Assembly: GCA_002298925.1 (NCBI GenBank)
Contig: DBMM01000041.1
Coordinates: 12,817-76,816 of the forward strand
Reading direction: 5' to 3'
Source of the DNA: Geobacter sp. UBA698
GTDB lineage: Bacteria > Desulfobacterota > Desulfuromonadia > Geobacterales > Pseudopelobacteraceae
DNA length: 64,000 nucleotides
Position numbers and translations under genes: made by a program. Under the pieces are notes generated by a model. That model worked only from the letters and a program-made list of their open reading frames with translations, searched no databases and was not told the origin of the DNA. This document shows positions 48,194 through 57,944 of this stretch, one piece after another (within the stretch, counting starts at the first letter, position 1; each line of letters starts with the position of its first letter).

Positions 48194-50356
48194 GTGACCA
48201 GGCTTTTTGCGATGGTTGCGGCAATGCTGCTTCTGTGGCCTCTGGCGCAGGCCGGCGCTGATTTCAAGGATACCGTTTATATCACTACCCAGAAAGCTGG
48301 CAGAGTGCCCTTTGAGCACGAAACTCATCTCAGTAAGCTGGATAACAACTGCTCTGCCTGTCATAATGCTATTTTTCATGTCATCAGAACGAAAAATCAG
48401 GCCCGCACCATGGCTGAAATGGAGCAGGGCAAATCCTGCGGAGCCTGCCATAACAAAAGTTTTTCCGGCCGGCTGCAGCTGAATAACTGCACCAAATGCC
48501 ACCCGGCCGGCGACATTCCCATTGCGATTCCCGACTTCGGCACCTTGACTTTCAGCCATGGCAAGCATCTGGAAATGTTCACCTGCAGTGATTGCCACAA
48601 CTCAATTTTCAGGACATCCCGCGACAACTCCCATTACAGCATGGCTCAGATGGAGCAAGGCAAATCCTGCGGCGCTTGCCACGACGGCAAAACGGCCTTC
48701 TCGGTCAAGGGCGACTGCATCAAATGTCACCAGCCTAAAGATGTTTCCATGCCCGGCGACTCGCTTTTCAGTCATAAAATTCACCTGGATATGTCATATG
48801 AATGTGGCGCATGTCACAAAAAACTGTTCACTCCCGGTCCCAACCGCATCAATCGCACCATGGCGGATATGGAGAATGGGGTGTCCTGCGGCGCCTGCCA
48901 CGATGGCAAAACAGCCTTTTCCGTAAAGGGTGACTGTCAGAAATGTCATACATCAGTCAAGGATATCAGCTTCAAGGCATTCAATGCCCGTTTCAGCCAT
49001 GCCCCTCACACGGCATTGTTCAAATGCGGCGACTGTCACAGCGATATTTTCATCGGCGGAGCCCGTAGTGTACGCTACACAATGCCGCAGATGGAGCAGG
49101 GGAAATCCTGTGGAACCTGCCACGATGGCAAAGCAGCTTTTGCTGTTACGTCCAACTGCGAAAAGTGCCACCCCGGCGCCATGGCCGATGTGACGTTCCA
49201 ACTCAAGGATGCCGGCACAGTCTCTTTCAGCCACAACAAGCATCGTGTCATGTTTGCCTGTGGCGACTGCCACAACTCCATTTTGACTACCGGAGTCAGT
49301 GCCCGGCGCTATTCCATGACAGATATGGAAAGGGGCAAGTCCTGCGGAGCTTGCCACGACGACAAGACCGCCTTTGGGGTAAAGAAAGACTGCAGCAGGT
49401 GCCATCCGGTCAAGGATATCGTATTTTCCGATGATGCCCGCTTCAGCCATGACCGTCACCTGGGTATGTACACCTGCACAGATTGCCACAATAATCTTTT
49501 TAACGTCGGACCCGATAAGAGGCGTTATAATATGTCCCAGTTGGAGAAAGGCAAATCCTGCGGGGCCTGCCATGAGGGTAATACCGCCTTCAGTGTTAAG
49601 GGGGACTGCGACAAGTGCCACAAATCAACAATCAGTGTTACCTTCAATGTCAAGAAAACCGGGCCGGTTCAGTTCAGTCACAAGAATCACCTGACACTTT
49701 TCAAATGCAGCGACTGTCACAATGGAATCTTTGCGGCCGGCAAAGCTAGCAAACGAGCCACCATGGCTGAAATGGAAAAAGGCACATCCTGCGGCAGCTG
49801 TCATGACGGTAAAAGCGCCTTTGGAGTCAAGGACAGCTGTACCAGTTGTCATGCCGTTAAAACCATCAACTTCAAACAGAGCAGTGCCAGCTTCAGCCAC
49901 ACCGTGCACATAGCTGCTTACGGCTGCAATGAGTGCCATCCATCAAGATATGTTCCCGGTCCGAACAACAAGCGCTACAGCATGGCAGACATGGAAGGGG
50001 GCCAGTCCTGCGGCAGCTGTCATGACGACAAAACCGCCTTTGGAGTAAAAGGCAACTGCCTGAAGTGCCACCCCGGAAATCCTCCCAGAATTCGCTTCGA
50101 ATTGCCTGCCACCATCGGCAATGTGGAGTTCAACCACAAGGTGCATCTTGATAAAGGGTACACCTGCGGTAACTGTCACTATTCGGTGATCGCATCCGGG
50201 ACATCCGGCAAACGCTGGGCAATGAAAGAGATGGATCAGGGTAGGTTCTGTGGATCCTGTCATGGTTTCAGTATGGCTTTCAGCGTCAAGGACCCACTGT
50301 CCTGCGAGCGCTGTCATCAAAAAGAAGAAAACTGGCGGCCGCAGCCGCTGCAATAA
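48194..50356 (+). CDS. 27-heme c-type cytochrome of nine triheme c7-type modules
   Basis: From GTG 48194 the product has 720 residues: a Sec signal peptide ([21 protein letters not shown]) and 27 CxxCH heme sites. GGAAGGA precedes this start; an alternative GTG at 48125 overlaps the cheB stop (GTGA) and adds 23 residues. Each of nine modules has F-x-H-x-x-H, then three CxxCH sites, with Met-x-x-Met-Glu-x-Gly-x-Ser before the second site, suggesting one His-Met heme and two bis-His hemes per module as known for the GSU1996-type nanowire cytochromes. Likely periplasmic electron conduit or capacitor. No lipobox or outer-membrane anchor is seen. Confidence 0.93.
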   Translation: MTRLFAMVAAMLLLWPLAQAGADFKDTVYITTQKAGRVPFEHETHLSKLDNNCSACHNAIFHVIRTKNQARTMAEMEQGKSCGACHNKSFSGRLQLNNCTKCHPAGDIPIAIPDFGTLTFSHGKHLEMFTCSDCHNSIFRTSRDNSHYSMAQMEQGKSCGACHDGKTAFSVKGDCIKCHQPKDVSMPGDSLFSHKIHLDMSYECGACHKKLFTPGPNRINRTMADMENGVSCGACHDGKTAFSVKGDCQKCHTSVKDISFKAFNARFSHAPHTALFKCGDCHSDIFIGGARSVRYTMPQMEQGKSCGTCHDGKAAFAVTSNCEKCHPGAMADVTFQLKDAGTVSFSHNKHRVMFACGDCHNSILTTGVSARRYSMTDMERGKSCGACHDDKTAFGVKKDCSRCHPVKDIVFSDDARFSHDRHLGMYTCTDCHNNLFNVGPDKRRYNMSQLEKGKSCGACHEGNTAFSVKGDCDKCHKSTISVTFNVKKTGPVQFSHKNHLTLFKCSDCHNGIFAAGKASKRATMAEMEKGTSCGSCHDGKSAFGVKDSCTSCHAVKTINFKQSSASFSHTVHIAAYGCNECHPSRYVPGPNNKRYSMADMEGGQSCGSCHDDKTAFGVKGNCLKCHPGNPPRIRFELPATIGNVEFNHKVHLDKGYTCGNCHYSVIASGTSGKRWAMKEMDQGRFCGSCHGFSMAFSVKDPLSCERCHQKEENWRPQPLQ
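48311..50317 (+). repeat. Nine tandem c7-type heme modules (protein-level repeat)
   Basis: About 223 bases (74 residues) per unit, from the first FEHETH to the last CERCH. The units are diverged at the DNA level and do not form exact tandem repeats. The last module differs in the stretch before its final heme ([11 protein letters not shown]), and the first lacks the usual DGKTAF segment. Confidence 0.85.
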
Positions 50357-50414
50357 ATGCATTAACAACACATTACGCCGTAGTTATAAAAAGAAAGAAA
50401 GGAAGGATACTGCT

Positions 50415-52886
50415 GTGGAGCAAAAGTACACCCCTCTGGATATAGAAAAGAAATGGCAGCAGAACTGGGAAAAGAACGCCTCGTTCTCAGTAACTGAAGA
50501 CCCCTCCAAAAAGAAATACTACCTGTTGGAGATGTTTCCCTATCCCTCCGGCAGGATCCATATGGGCCATGTTCGCAATTATTCAATCGGCGATGTGATC
50601 GGCAGATTCAAGAGAATGCGCGGTTTCAACGTTCTGCATCCCATGGGCTGGGACGCCTTCGGCATGCCGGCCGAAAATGCCGCCATCCAGAACAAGAGCC
50701 ACCCCGCCAAATGGACTTACGAGAATATCGATTACATGCGCGGGCAACTGAAAAAAATGGGGTTTTCCTACGACTGGGGCCGGGAACTGGCGACCTGCGA
50801 CCTGGAATATTACCGTTGGGAGCAGAAGATCTTTCTGGAGATGTTTGCCAAGGGGCTGGCCTACAAGAAAACCTCATTTGTCAACTGGTGTCCGCAGTGC
50901 GAGACCGTCCTGGCCAACGAGCAGGTGGAAGACGGCGCCTGCTGGCGCTGCGACAACGAGGTCAGGCAGAAGGAACTGGACCAGTGGTTCTTTCGCATCA
51001 CCGACTATGCCGAGGAACTGCTGGAATACACCAACAAGCTGGCCGGTTGGCCCGAACGGGTGCTGGTCATGCAGCGCAACTGGATCGGCAAGAGTTATGG
51101 CTGTGAAATCGATTTTCCGCTGGATGGTCGTACTGAAGCGATCAAAGTCTTTACCACCCGCCAGGATACGGTCTTCGGCGCAACCTTCATGTCGCTGGCT
51201 CCGGAACATCCCCTAGCGATGGAACTGACTACTCCCGACCGGAAAGAAGCTGTCAGCCTATTCGTAGAAAAAGTAAAAAAGACCGACAGAATCAAGCGTA
51301 CCGCCGACGATCTGGAAAAAGAAGGGGTCTTTACCGGCGCCTACTGCATCAACCCTCTCACCAAGGTTCGCATGCCGGTCTATCTGGCCAATTTTGTACT
51401 GATGGATTACGGCACCGGCGCTGTCATGGCTGTGCCAACCCACGATCAACGCGATTTCGAGTTTGCCCGCAAGTATTCACTGCCACTGCAGGTCGTGATC
51501 CAGCCTGAAGGCGAGAACCTTGAAGCTGCTGCAATGTCGGCCGCCTTCACCGAGGCTGGTGTTCTGGTTAATTCCGGAAAATTCGACGGCATGCGTAGCG
51601 ACAGCGCCAAAGAGGCCATCGCCGATTACCTGGAAACCGAGGGCATCGGCAAGAAGACCGTTAACTTCCGCCTGAGAGACTGGGGCATCTCCCGCCAGCG
51701 CTACTGGGGCAACCCGATCCCGGTCATCTACTGCGAAGCCTGCGGAGTAGTGCCGGTCCCGGAACAGGACCTGCCGGTGAAGCTCCCCATGGATGTGGCC
51801 TTTACTGGCGAGGGGGGCAGTCCTCTGGCAAAGCTGGATGACTTCATCAACGTACCCTGTCCGAAATGCGGTCAGCCGGCCCGTCGTGAAACTGACACCA
51901 TGGATACCTTTGTGCAGTCGTCATGGTATTTCCTGCGCTACTGCTGCCCGGATTTCCAGGCGGGCCCCCTGGACAGAACACGGGTCGATCACTGGATGTC
52001 AGTTGACCAGTATATCGGCGGCATCGAGCATGCCGTGCTCCATCTGCTCTACGCACGATTTTTTACCAAGGTTCTGCGTGATCTGGGGCACATCAGCAGT
52101 GATGAGCCCTTCACCAACCTGTTGACCCAAGGCATGGTCATCAAGGACGGCTCCAAAATGAGCAAATCCAAGGGCAACGTGGTTGACCCCAATGCCCTGA
52201 TAGACCGTTACGGCGCGGATACCGCCCGCCTGTTCTCGCTGTTTGCCGCACCGCCTGAAAAGGATCTGGACTGGAGCGACCAGGGGGTGGATGGCTCCTA
52301 CCGTTTCCTGAATCGGGTCTGGCGCCTGATCCACGATCGGCTGGACATGGTAATGAATGCAAAAACCGTTGATATTGCTCTCCTCAGTACCGAGGAGCGC
52401 ACACTGCGCCGCACGGTTCACAAAACCATCCGCAAGGTGACCGAGGATATCGAAGACCGTTTCCACTTCAACACTGCCATTGCGGCGGTGATGGAGTTGC
52501 TGAACGTGCTGCAGAGCACCGAACTGGCATCACCCCAGGCTGCTGCCGTCATGAAGGAGGCCTTGGAAAGTATGATCCTGATGCTGGCTCCCTTTGTGCC
52601 TCATATCACCGAAGAGCTCTGGCATGTTCTCGGCCACGATAAGCCGCTTTCCGTGACCGCCTGGCCCGAATACGACCGGGAAGCGGTTGTGGATGAAGAG
52701 GTACTGGTGGTTGTCCAGGTCAACGGCAAACTGCGCTCAAAGCTGACCGTATCGGCCGGTACAGACGAAGAGACCCTGAAAACACTGGCCTTGACCGATG
52801 AAAAGGTACAGCCATTCCTGACAGATGTCCAGGTTCGCAAGGTGATCTGTGTGCCGGGCAAGCTGGTTAACATCGTGGTGGGGTAG
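50415..52886 (+). CDS. leuS: Leucyl-tRNA synthetase
   Basis: 823 residues from GTG 50415 with AAGGA upstream; the longer frame from 50250 overlaps the cytochrome gene and adds unrelated residues. Class I synthetase with HIGH region PSGRIHMGH, a CP1 editing domain ([18 protein letters not shown]), zinc-type cysteines (CPKCGQ) and KMSKS motif KMSKSKGN. The C-terminal domain is complete. Followed closely by lptE and holA, as in many proteobacteria. Confidence 0.97.
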   Translation: MEQKYTPLDIEKKWQQNWEKNASFSVTEDPSKKKYYLLEMFPYPSGRIHMGHVRNYSIGDVIGRFKRMRGFNVLHPMGWDAFGMPAENAAIQNKSHPAKWTYENIDYMRGQLKKMGFSYDWGRELATCDLEYYRWEQKIFLEMFAKGLAYKKTSFVNWCPQCETVLANEQVEDGACWRCDNEVRQKELDQWFFRITDYAEELLEYTNKLAGWPERVLVMQRNWIGKSYGCEIDFPLDGRTEAIKVFTTRQDTVFGATFMSLAPEHPLAMELTTPDRKEAVSLFVEKVKKTDRIKRTADDLEKEGVFTGAYCINPLTKVRMPVYLANFVLMDYGTGAVMAVPTHDQRDFEFARKYSLPLQVVIQPEGENLEAAAMSAAFTEAGVLVNSGKFDGMRSDSAKEAIADYLETEGIGKKTVNFRLRDWGISRQRYWGNPIPVIYCEACGVVPVPEQDLPVKLPMDVAFTGEGGSPLAKLDDFINVPCPKCGQPARRETDTMDTFVQSSWYFLRYCCPDFQAGPLDRTRVDHWMSVDQYIGGIEHAVLHLLYARFFTKVLRDLGHISSDEPFTNLLTQGMVIKDGSKMSKSKGNVVDPNALIDRYGADTARLFSLFAAPPEKDLDWSDQGVDGSYRFLNRVWRLIHDRLDMVMNAKTVDIALLSTEERTLRRTVHKTIRKVTEDIEDRFHFNTAIAAVMELLNVLQSTELASPQAAAVMKEALESMILMLAPFVPHITEELWHVLGHDKPLSVTAWPEYDREAVVDEEVLVVVQVNGKLRSKLTVSAGTDEETLKTLALTDEKVQPFLTDVQVRKVICVPGKLVNIVVG

Positions 52887-52890
52887 GGGG

Positions 52891-53448
52891 ATGCCGGCTG
52901 AGGTCAGACATCATCCTCTGAGGCGGGCTGCCTTCTGGACGTTTTCTATGTTGATCAGCGTTGTGCTGATCAACAGCTTGACCGGATGCGGCTACCGTTT
53001 CAGCGCTGCAGCTGACAACCGGATCGCTTCCACTCAATCGCTCTGGGTAGCGTTCATAGCCAACGACACCATCAGTTCTACGGCCCAGACAGTTCTGCGA
53101 CGCGCCCTGCTGGATGAATTTCTTGCCATGCGGGGTTCCCTGCCAGCGGGTAGTGCCGCCGATGCCGACCTGCTGGTGAGCGGCGGCCTGCGTTCCTACA
53201 GTAACTCCACAATTTCCTATTCGGCAATTGACCGGGTCAGGGAATATCGCCTGACAATCGCCGTGGAACTGGAAATCAACCGCAGGGGCGAAACATCACC
53301 GTTCTGGAAAGGGACCCTGCAGTCTTCCCAGGATTTTCCGGCCAACGATGATCTGGCATTGCAGCGCAACTCTGAAGAAGCCGCCCTGGAAGCCGCCTCT
53401 CACAAACTGGCCCGCAAGTTTCTGGCCACACTGGAACAGTCCTACTGA
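52891..53448 (+). CDS. lptE: LPS-assembly lipoprotein LptE
   Basis: 185 residues from ATG 52891, four bases after leuS and preceded by a G-rich ribosome site. An N-terminal signal with lipobox SLTGC is followed by GYRF, the LptE N-terminal signature. The mature domain has LWVAFIANDT and RREALLDEF-like helices. LptE plugs the LptD barrel that inserts lipopolysaccharide into the outer membrane. The conserved leuS-lptE-holA order supports the call; sequence identity in this family is low. Confidence 0.87.
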   Translation: MPAEVRHHPLRRAAFWTFSMLISVVLINSLTGCGYRFSAAADNRIASTQSLWVAFIANDTISSTAQTVLRRALLDEFLAMRGSLPAGSAADADLLVSGGLRSYSNSTISYSAIDRVREYRLTIAVELEINRRGETSPFWKGTLQSSQDFPANDDLALQRNSEEAALEAASHKLARKFLATLEQSY

Positions 53449-53449
53449 C

Positions 53450-54448
53450 ATGACCCCCCAAGAACTAGAAACAAACCTGAAAAAGGGTGCAATTCCCGCG
53501 CTCTGCTATCTGTACGGCGAAGAGACCTTTCTGGTTGAGCGCGCCATGCGACTGCTGCTTGACAAGGCAATCGACCCCTCCCTCAAGGATTTCAACCTGA
53601 ATGTCTTTTACGGCAGCGAATCAAAGGGCATCGATATCGTTGATGCGGCTCAGACACTGCCCATGTTTGCCGAAAGGCGAGCCGTACTGGTCAAACGGGC
53701 CGAGGCCCTCAAGGCGGAAGCTCTGGAGATTTTGCTGCCCTATGTCCAGAATCCCTGTGCAAGTACCTGCCTGATCTTTATCGGAGCCAAGGTCGACCAG
53801 CGCAAGAAATTATTTCTGGAGCTGAAAAAACAGGGCGCGCTGATTGAATACAAACGTATCTACGAGAATAAGCTGTCCGGTTTCATTCTTGCTGAAGCCC
53901 AGGCCCATGGCAAACCAATCGAACCGGCTGCGGCCGATCTGTTGTCGTTTTTGATCGGAAATAATCTGCAGGAATTGTCATCGCAGATAGAAAAACTGGT
54001 GGTGTATGCCGGAAAGCGCCCTAAAGTTTCTATTGAGGACGTGCGCACCGTTGCCAGCAGCAGCAAGGCCTTCAACGCTTTTGAACTGGCCGGTTTCCTG
54101 GGTATGCGTGATCTGCAGAATGCCTTGAAAAGTCTGGACATACTTTTCCGAAATGGAGAAGAAGTGCCACCCATGCTGGGAGCGTTATCGCGGCATTTCA
54201 GGCAATTGTGGCGTGTCAGGGAGATGCTGGACCGTAAGGCCCCTCAGTCCGATATCAGTCGTGAGGTCGGCATCAATTCCTTTTTTCTGGGGGAGTACCT
54301 ACAGCAGGCTAAAAACTTCGGGCGGGAGGAGTTACGCAGCATCTTTGACGAATTCTACCGCTGCGATGTTGCCTCAAAAACAGGCGGCCAGCCTTATACC
54401 CTGATGCATGGTCTGGTAGTCGGGATTTGCAGCGGCAGGAAGGGGTAA
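53450..54448 (+). CDS. holA: DNA polymerase III subunit delta
   Basis: 332 residues from ATG 53450, one base after the lptE stop; the frame from 53348 is an overlap artefact. HolA is the clamp-loader subunit that opens the beta clamp. YLYGEETFLVERAM at the N-terminus and the AAA-like domain with EIEKLVVYAG-type and FELAGFLGMRD segments fit the family. A bidirectional terminator separates it from convergent rpsT. Confidence 0.92.
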   Translation: MTPQELETNLKKGAIPALCYLYGEETFLVERAMRLLLDKAIDPSLKDFNLNVFYGSESKGIDIVDAAQTLPMFAERRAVLVKRAEALKAEALEILLPYVQNPCASTCLIFIGAKVDQRKKLFLELKKQGALIEYKRIYENKLSGFILAEAQAHGKPIEPAAADLLSFLIGNNLQELSSQIEKLVVYAGKRPKVSIEDVRTVASSSKAFNAFELAGFLGMRDLQNALKSLDILFRNGEEVPPMLGALSRHFRQLWRVREMLDRKAPQSDISREVGINSFFLGEYLQQAKNFGREELRSIFDEFYRCDVASKTGGQPYTLMHGLVVGICSGRKG

Positions 54449-54492
54449 GCTTTTCGCCAGCAACTGACGGTTATCTGTTGAAATCAGACGAT

Positions 54493-54529
54493 TAAAAAGG
54501 GGACTTCCCAAATGGGAGCCCCCTTTTTA
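54493..54529. terminator. Bidirectional terminator between holA and rpsT
   Basis: AAAAAGGGG pairs with CCCCTTTTT, with inner TCCCA/TGGGA, giving poly-A on one flank and poly-T on the other. Serves holA (plus) and rpsT (minus). Confidence 0.88.
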
Positions 54530-54553
54530 ATGGACATGAATCTATATACTCAA

Positions 54554-54817
54554 TTAACCGAGAGTATTTACAAGTTTGGTTAAACGGGATACGTTGCGTG
54601 AAGCATTGGAGCTGTGGATGACGCCTTTGGATGCGGTAGCATCAATGACCGGAATCGCGGCCTTCAGAGCGGCGGTCGCAGCTTCTTTGTCCTTGGCCTC
54701 AACAGCCTCGCGTACTCTTTTGATATATGTTTTCAGTGTCGATGATACGTGCCTGTTACGGGCATTCTTCTTCGTGTTCTGCTTGATCCTTTTGATTGCC
54801 GACTTGTGATGTGCCAA
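54554..54817 (-). CDS. rpsT: 30S ribosomal protein S20
   Basis: 87 residues, normal for S20. The start [21 protein letters not shown] is diagnostic, and the remainder is a three-helix bundle with [14 protein letters not shown] near the end. It binds 16S rRNA early in 30S assembly. GGAGG lies upstream of the ATG. A perfect-consensus -35 and a 15-base palindrome lie in its leader. Confidence 0.97.
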   Translation of the reverse strand: MAHHKSAIKRIKQNTKKNARNRHVSSTLKTYIKRVREAVEAKDKEAATAALKAAIPVIDATASKGVIHSSNASRNVSRLTKLVNTLG

Positions 54818-54834
54818 ACTGCACCTCCATTTAA

Positions 54835-54849
54835 ACGTAATTTACGTTG
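54835..54849. repeat. 15-bp palindrome in the rpsT leader
   Basis: AACGTAA and TTACGTT flank a central T, placed between the rpsT promoter and its ribosome-binding site. Could be an operator or a weak hairpin for autoregulation. Confidence 0.4.
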
Positions 54850-54875
54850 ATTTATTGATAGATTTGAAGCGAGTT

Positions 54876-54904
54876 AATTACCATTGTTTGCGGTATTCTG
54901 TCAA
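54876..54904 (-). promoter_or_regulatory. Probable promoter of rpsT
   Basis: On the minus strand TTGACA (54904-54899), 17-base spacer, GTAATT (54881-54876); an 18-base register gives TAATTA. The perfect -35 suits a ribosomal protein gene. Confidence 0.6.
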
Positions 54905-54910
54905 GCAAAT

Positions 54911-55531
54911 TTATGGCAGTATTCTGATATGCCTGCCCTGAACACTGATTTTACCCTCGCTGAAGAGTTTGATAGCTTCGGGAAACACACGGTGTTCCTC
55001 TTTCTGGATGCGTGCTGAAAGGGATTCTTCGGTGTCATCCGGCAGGACAGGAACAACAGCCTGGATGATGATTGGTCCGGTATCGGTACCGCAATCAACA
55101 AAATGAACGGTACAGCCGCTGAAACGGACACCATAGTCGAGGGCCTGCTGCTGGGCGTGCAGTCCGGGAAATGCAGGCAGCAGGGCCGGATGAATATTCA
55201 TAATGGCATTGGGAAAAGCAGTGACCATTACGTCAGTCAGGATGCGCATGAATCCGGCCAGAATCACTAGTTCTGTTCCGTGACTGCGCAGAATTTCCAC
55301 CAAGGCTGTATCGTATTCGCGACGGTTGGCAAAGTTGCTATTTTCATGAATGACCGTAGCAATACCATGCTTGGACGCCCGCCTCAAGGCAAAGGCGTCA
55401 GGCTTGTTGCTGATGACGCAGACGATGCGGGCATTAATTTCTCCAGCTTCGATACGGTCGATAATCGCCTGCAGGTTGGAACCGTTTCCGGAGACCAGCA
55501 CAGCCAACTGTACAGGTTTACGGCCAGCCAT
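54911..55531 (-). CDS. purN: Phosphoribosylglycinamide formyltransferase
   Basis: 206 residues (207 if the ATG at 55534 is used). Transfers a formyl group from 10-formyl-THF to GAR in purine synthesis. VLVSGNGSNLQAIID at the N-terminus, the catalytic ILAGFMRILT and NIHPALLPAFPGLHA with His, and the Asp of DCGTDTGPII are all present. It overlaps the end of purM and runs in the same minus-strand operon. Confidence 0.96.
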   Translation of the reverse strand: MAGRKPVQLAVLVSGNGSNLQAIIDRIEAGEINARIVCVISNKPDAFALRRASKHGIATVIHENSNFANRREYDTALVEILRSHGTELVILAGFMRILTDVMVTAFPNAIMNIHPALLPAFPGLHAQQQALDYGVRFSGCTVHFVDCGTDTGPIIIQAVVPVLPDDTEESLSARIQKEEHRVFPEAIKLFSEGKISVQGRHIRILP

Positions 55532-56583
55532 CACGCCCCCACCAGCTCTACATGTTCAGCTCCATCGATACAGGTGTTGATCTCACCGATAATCCAGGCC
55601 CGTTCACCCAGACCGTTCAAACGGTAGAGCATGTCCTCGGCGTCTTTTTCAGCAACCACCAGCACCATGCCGATACCCATATTGAAGGTGCGGTACATCT
55701 CATCACGCTCAACATTTCCGGCGTCCCTGAGCAGATCAAACAGCACCGGGCGCTCCCAGCTGGAGAGATGGAGTGTGGCACGACAGCTGCGGGGCAGGAC
55801 GCGGGGGATATTTTCCAGCAGACCACCGCCTGTAATGTGGGCAATGCCGTTAATGGTGAAATCCTTGAGCAGATTCAGAACGGAACGGATGTAGATGCGG
55901 GTAGGCGTGAGCAGTTCATCGGCTACACTGCGGCCAACTCCGGGCAGTTCGGAGTCTATGGAGAGTCCCATGCGGTCGAAGACCAGTTTTCTCGCCAGAG
56001 AATAGCCGTTACTGTGCAATCCGCTGGAGGCGATGCCGATCAGGCGGTTGCCGACAGCGATGCCGGAGCCATCGATTATATGCTCGCGATCAACCACACC
56101 TACGGAAAAGCCGGCAATATCATATTCCCCGTCGGCATAAAAACCGGGCATCTCGGCTGTTTCACCGCCAATCAGTGCACAGCCCGCCTGACGGCATCCT
56201 TCGGCGATTCCCTTGACAATCGCGGCGGCTTTTTCCGGGAGCAGTCTGCCGGTTGCCAGATAGTCGAGAAAAAATAGCGGTTCGGCACCCTGCACCACGA
56301 TGTCGTTCACACACATGGCAACCAGGTCAATACCAACTGTATCATGGCGGTCAGCCATAAAAGCGATCTTGAGTTTGGTGCCGACCCCGTCAGTACCGGA
56401 AACAAGTACCGGGTTTTTGTATTTGGCTGTATTCAAAGAAAACAGCCCGCCAAATCCGCCGATTTCTGCCATAACTTCAGGCCGGAAGGTCGATTTTACC
56501 AGCGGCTTGATCATATTGACGAAACTGTTGCCCGCCGCGATATCCACGCCTGCTTCTTTGTAGGTGACTCTCTCGTTGCTCAA
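55531..56583 (-). CDS. purM: Phosphoribosylformylglycinamidine cyclo-ligase (AIR synthetase)
   Basis: 350 residues from a TTG start at 56583. This start is favoured by AAGGAGG 7 bases upstream and by the product beginning SNERVTYKEAGVDIAAGN, the normal PurM N-terminus; a frame from 56697 adds 38 unlikely residues. Glycine-rich ATP/FGAM regions PVLVSGTDGVGTKLK and LIGGETAEMPGFY are seen. Operon with purN, controlled by a good promoter at 56612-56640. Confidence 0.95.
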   Translation of the reverse strand: MSNERVTYKEAGVDIAAGNSFVNMIKPLVKSTFRPEVMAEIGGFGGLFSLNTAKYKNPVLVSGTDGVGTKLKIAFMADRHDTVGIDLVAMCVNDIVVQGAEPLFFLDYLATGRLLPEKAAAIVKGIAEGCRQAGCALIGGETAEMPGFYADGEYDIAGFSVGVVDREHIIDGSGIAVGNRLIGIASSGLHSNGYSLARKLVFDRMGLSIDSELPGVGRSVADELLTPTRIYIRSVLNLLKDFTINGIAHITGGGLLENIPRVLPRSCRATLHLSSWERPVLFDLLRDAGNVERDEMYRTFNMGIGMVLVVAEKDAEDMLYRLNGLGERAWIIGEINTCIDGAEHVELVGA

Positions 56584-56611
56584 CGTTACACCTCCTTTAT
56601 TGCAAAGAATC

Positions 56612-56640
56612 TTTGTAAAACATGGGCTGATAAATGTCAA
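56612..56640 (-). promoter_or_regulatory. Probable promoter of purM-purN
   Basis: On the minus strand TTGACA (56640-56635), exactly 17 bases, TACAAA (56617-56612), about 28 bases before the purM TTG. Confidence 0.72.
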
Positions 56641-56690
56641 TTTCAAACTGGACAACAGTGACATGGCTGATGACCGGAGGTTGATTTGGC

Positions 56691-56719
56691 TTGACAAATC
56701 GCACTGTTTTGGGATTATT
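56691..56719 (+). promoter_or_regulatory. Candidate promoter of the lytic transglycosylase gene
   Basis: TTGACA at 56691-56696, 17 bases, ATTATT at 56714-56719 (TATTAA with a 19-base spacer). It ends 7 bases before ATG 56727. The same TTG could instead be a start codon, as GGAGG lies 10 bases before it. Confidence 0.45.
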
Positions 56720-56726
56720 AAACACT

Positions 56727-57338
56727 ATGCTCACCACTTCGTCACGTCATTTAGCGCCATTGCTGGCGGCAGTCCTTGTTATTGCAGCATCTCAGCCGTC
56801 CCGGGCCGATATTTACAGGTACGAGGATAACGAGGGTATTGTTCATTTTACCGATGCACCGACCGACAAACGCTTCATTATCTTCATGCGTGACATAAAA
56901 AAAGACAAGGAATTGCGTACAAAGCTGAAACTCTCACGGGCGGTCAATGCGGCTGAATATGATCAACTGATCAAGACCTGCTCCGATAAATACGGGGTCA
57001 GTACCTCGCTGATCAAAGCTGTAATCCATGCCGAGTCCGGTTACAACCCCAATGCCGTTTCAAATAAGGGCGCCAGCGGCCTGATGCAGCTCATGCCTGG
57101 AACCGCCAAGTCACTCAAGGTCAGCAACAGCCTTGATCCCAAGGATAATGTGGAAGGTGGGGTCAAGTATCTGCGCTTTCTGCTGGATACATTTCGCGGT
57201 GATATTTCCCTGGCCTTGGCGGCTTATAATGCTGGCCTCAGCAAGGTGGCCCGCTTCGGGGGCATTCCCCCTTATGCCGAAACCCGTACCTATGTAAACC
57301 GCGTTCTTTCCTACATGCAATCTTACCAGGCCAATTGA
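56727..57338 (+). CDS. Lytic transglycosylase (SLT domain) secreted protein
   Basis: 203 residues from ATG 56727; an in-frame TTG at 56691 with GGAGG upstream is a credible alternative adding 12 residues. A signal peptide (LAPLLAAVLVIAASQPSRA) leads into DUF4124-like IYRYEDNEGIVHFTD. The Slt domain (about residues 85-200) has the catalytic Glu in HAESGYNPNAVS, GASGLMQLMPGTA and AAYNAGLSKV. Cleaves peptidoglycan glycan strands, leaving anhydromuramyl ends. Confidence 0.9.
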   Translation: MLTTSSRHLAPLLAAVLVIAASQPSRADIYRYEDNEGIVHFTDAPTDKRFIIFMRDIKKDKELRTKLKLSRAVNAAEYDQLIKTCSDKYGVSTSLIKAVIHAESGYNPNAVSNKGASGLMQLMPGTAKSLKVSNSLDPKDNVEGGVKYLRFLLDTFRGDISLALAAYNAGLSKVARFGGIPPYAETRTYVNRVLSYMQSYQAN

Positions 57339-57340
57339 CC

Positions 57341-57934
57341 ATGACCATCCGAAAAAACAACCCGATACTCAATATTCCCAATATCCTCACGATGATGCGG
57401 ATTGCCGCTATACCGCTGCTGGCTGGTCTGCTAATGTCGCCGTCCCAGTCCGCCGGTTTCTGGGCCGCTGCGGTTTTTGCGCTGGCATCCATTACGGACT
57501 GGCTTGACGGCTACATTGCCCGCCGCATGGGAATCGTGACCATTTTCGGCAAATTCCTTGATCCGATCGCCGACAAACTGATTGTAATGGCAGCCATGAT
57601 CATGATTCTGCCGTACGGCCGTTTACCGGCCTGGATGGTTCTGCTGATTCTGGGCAGGGAGATCATTATTACCGGTCTGCGTGGAATTGCGTCAAGCGAG
57701 GGGATCGTAATTCAAGCCAGCGACCTGGGTAAATTTAAGACAATCTTCCAGATTGTCGCTATTCTCGGCTTACTGCTGCATTACAACTACAATTGGCTGT
57801 TCGGTATCCAGCATCCACTTTTGCAGGTCAACATGCACAACGTGGGTATGTTCTACCTGTGGATTGCAACCATGCTGACTGTCTGGTCGGGTGTGGATTA
57901 TCTGGCCAGGTTTATCAAGGTTATCGTGCGATAA
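57341..57934 (+). CDS. pgsA: CDP-diacylglycerol-glycerol-3-phosphate 3-phosphatidyltransferase
   Basis: 197 residues from ATG 57341; a TTG at 57335 overlaps the previous stop and is an alternative. Makes phosphatidylglycerol phosphate at the inner membrane. The CDP-alcohol phosphotransferase motif D-G-x2-A-R-x8-G-x3-D-x3-D is seen as DWLDGYIARRMGIVTIFGKF followed by LDPIADK. Four or more membrane helices. It converges with gspB, 10 bases apart. Confidence 0.95.
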   Translation: MTIRKNNPILNIPNILTMMRIAAIPLLAGLLMSPSQSAGFWAAAVFALASITDWLDGYIARRMGIVTIFGKFLDPIADKLIVMAAMIMILPYGRLPAWMVLLILGREIIITGLRGIASSEGIVIQASDLGKFKTIFQIVAILGLLLHYNYNWLFGIQHPLLQVNMHNVGMFYLWIATMLTVWSGVDYLARFIKVIVR

Positions 57935-57944
57935 AGCCAGACAG

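Noticed and set aside
48311..50317. Tandem DNA repeat or CRISPR-like array in the cytochrome gene
   Set aside because: Periodicity is at protein level (heme modules); units are diverged and coding, with no constant repeats and unique spacers.
50250..50414. N-terminal extension of leuS into the cytochrome gene
   Set aside because: Residues are unlike LeuRS; GTG 50415 has a ribosome site and gives the normal N-terminus.
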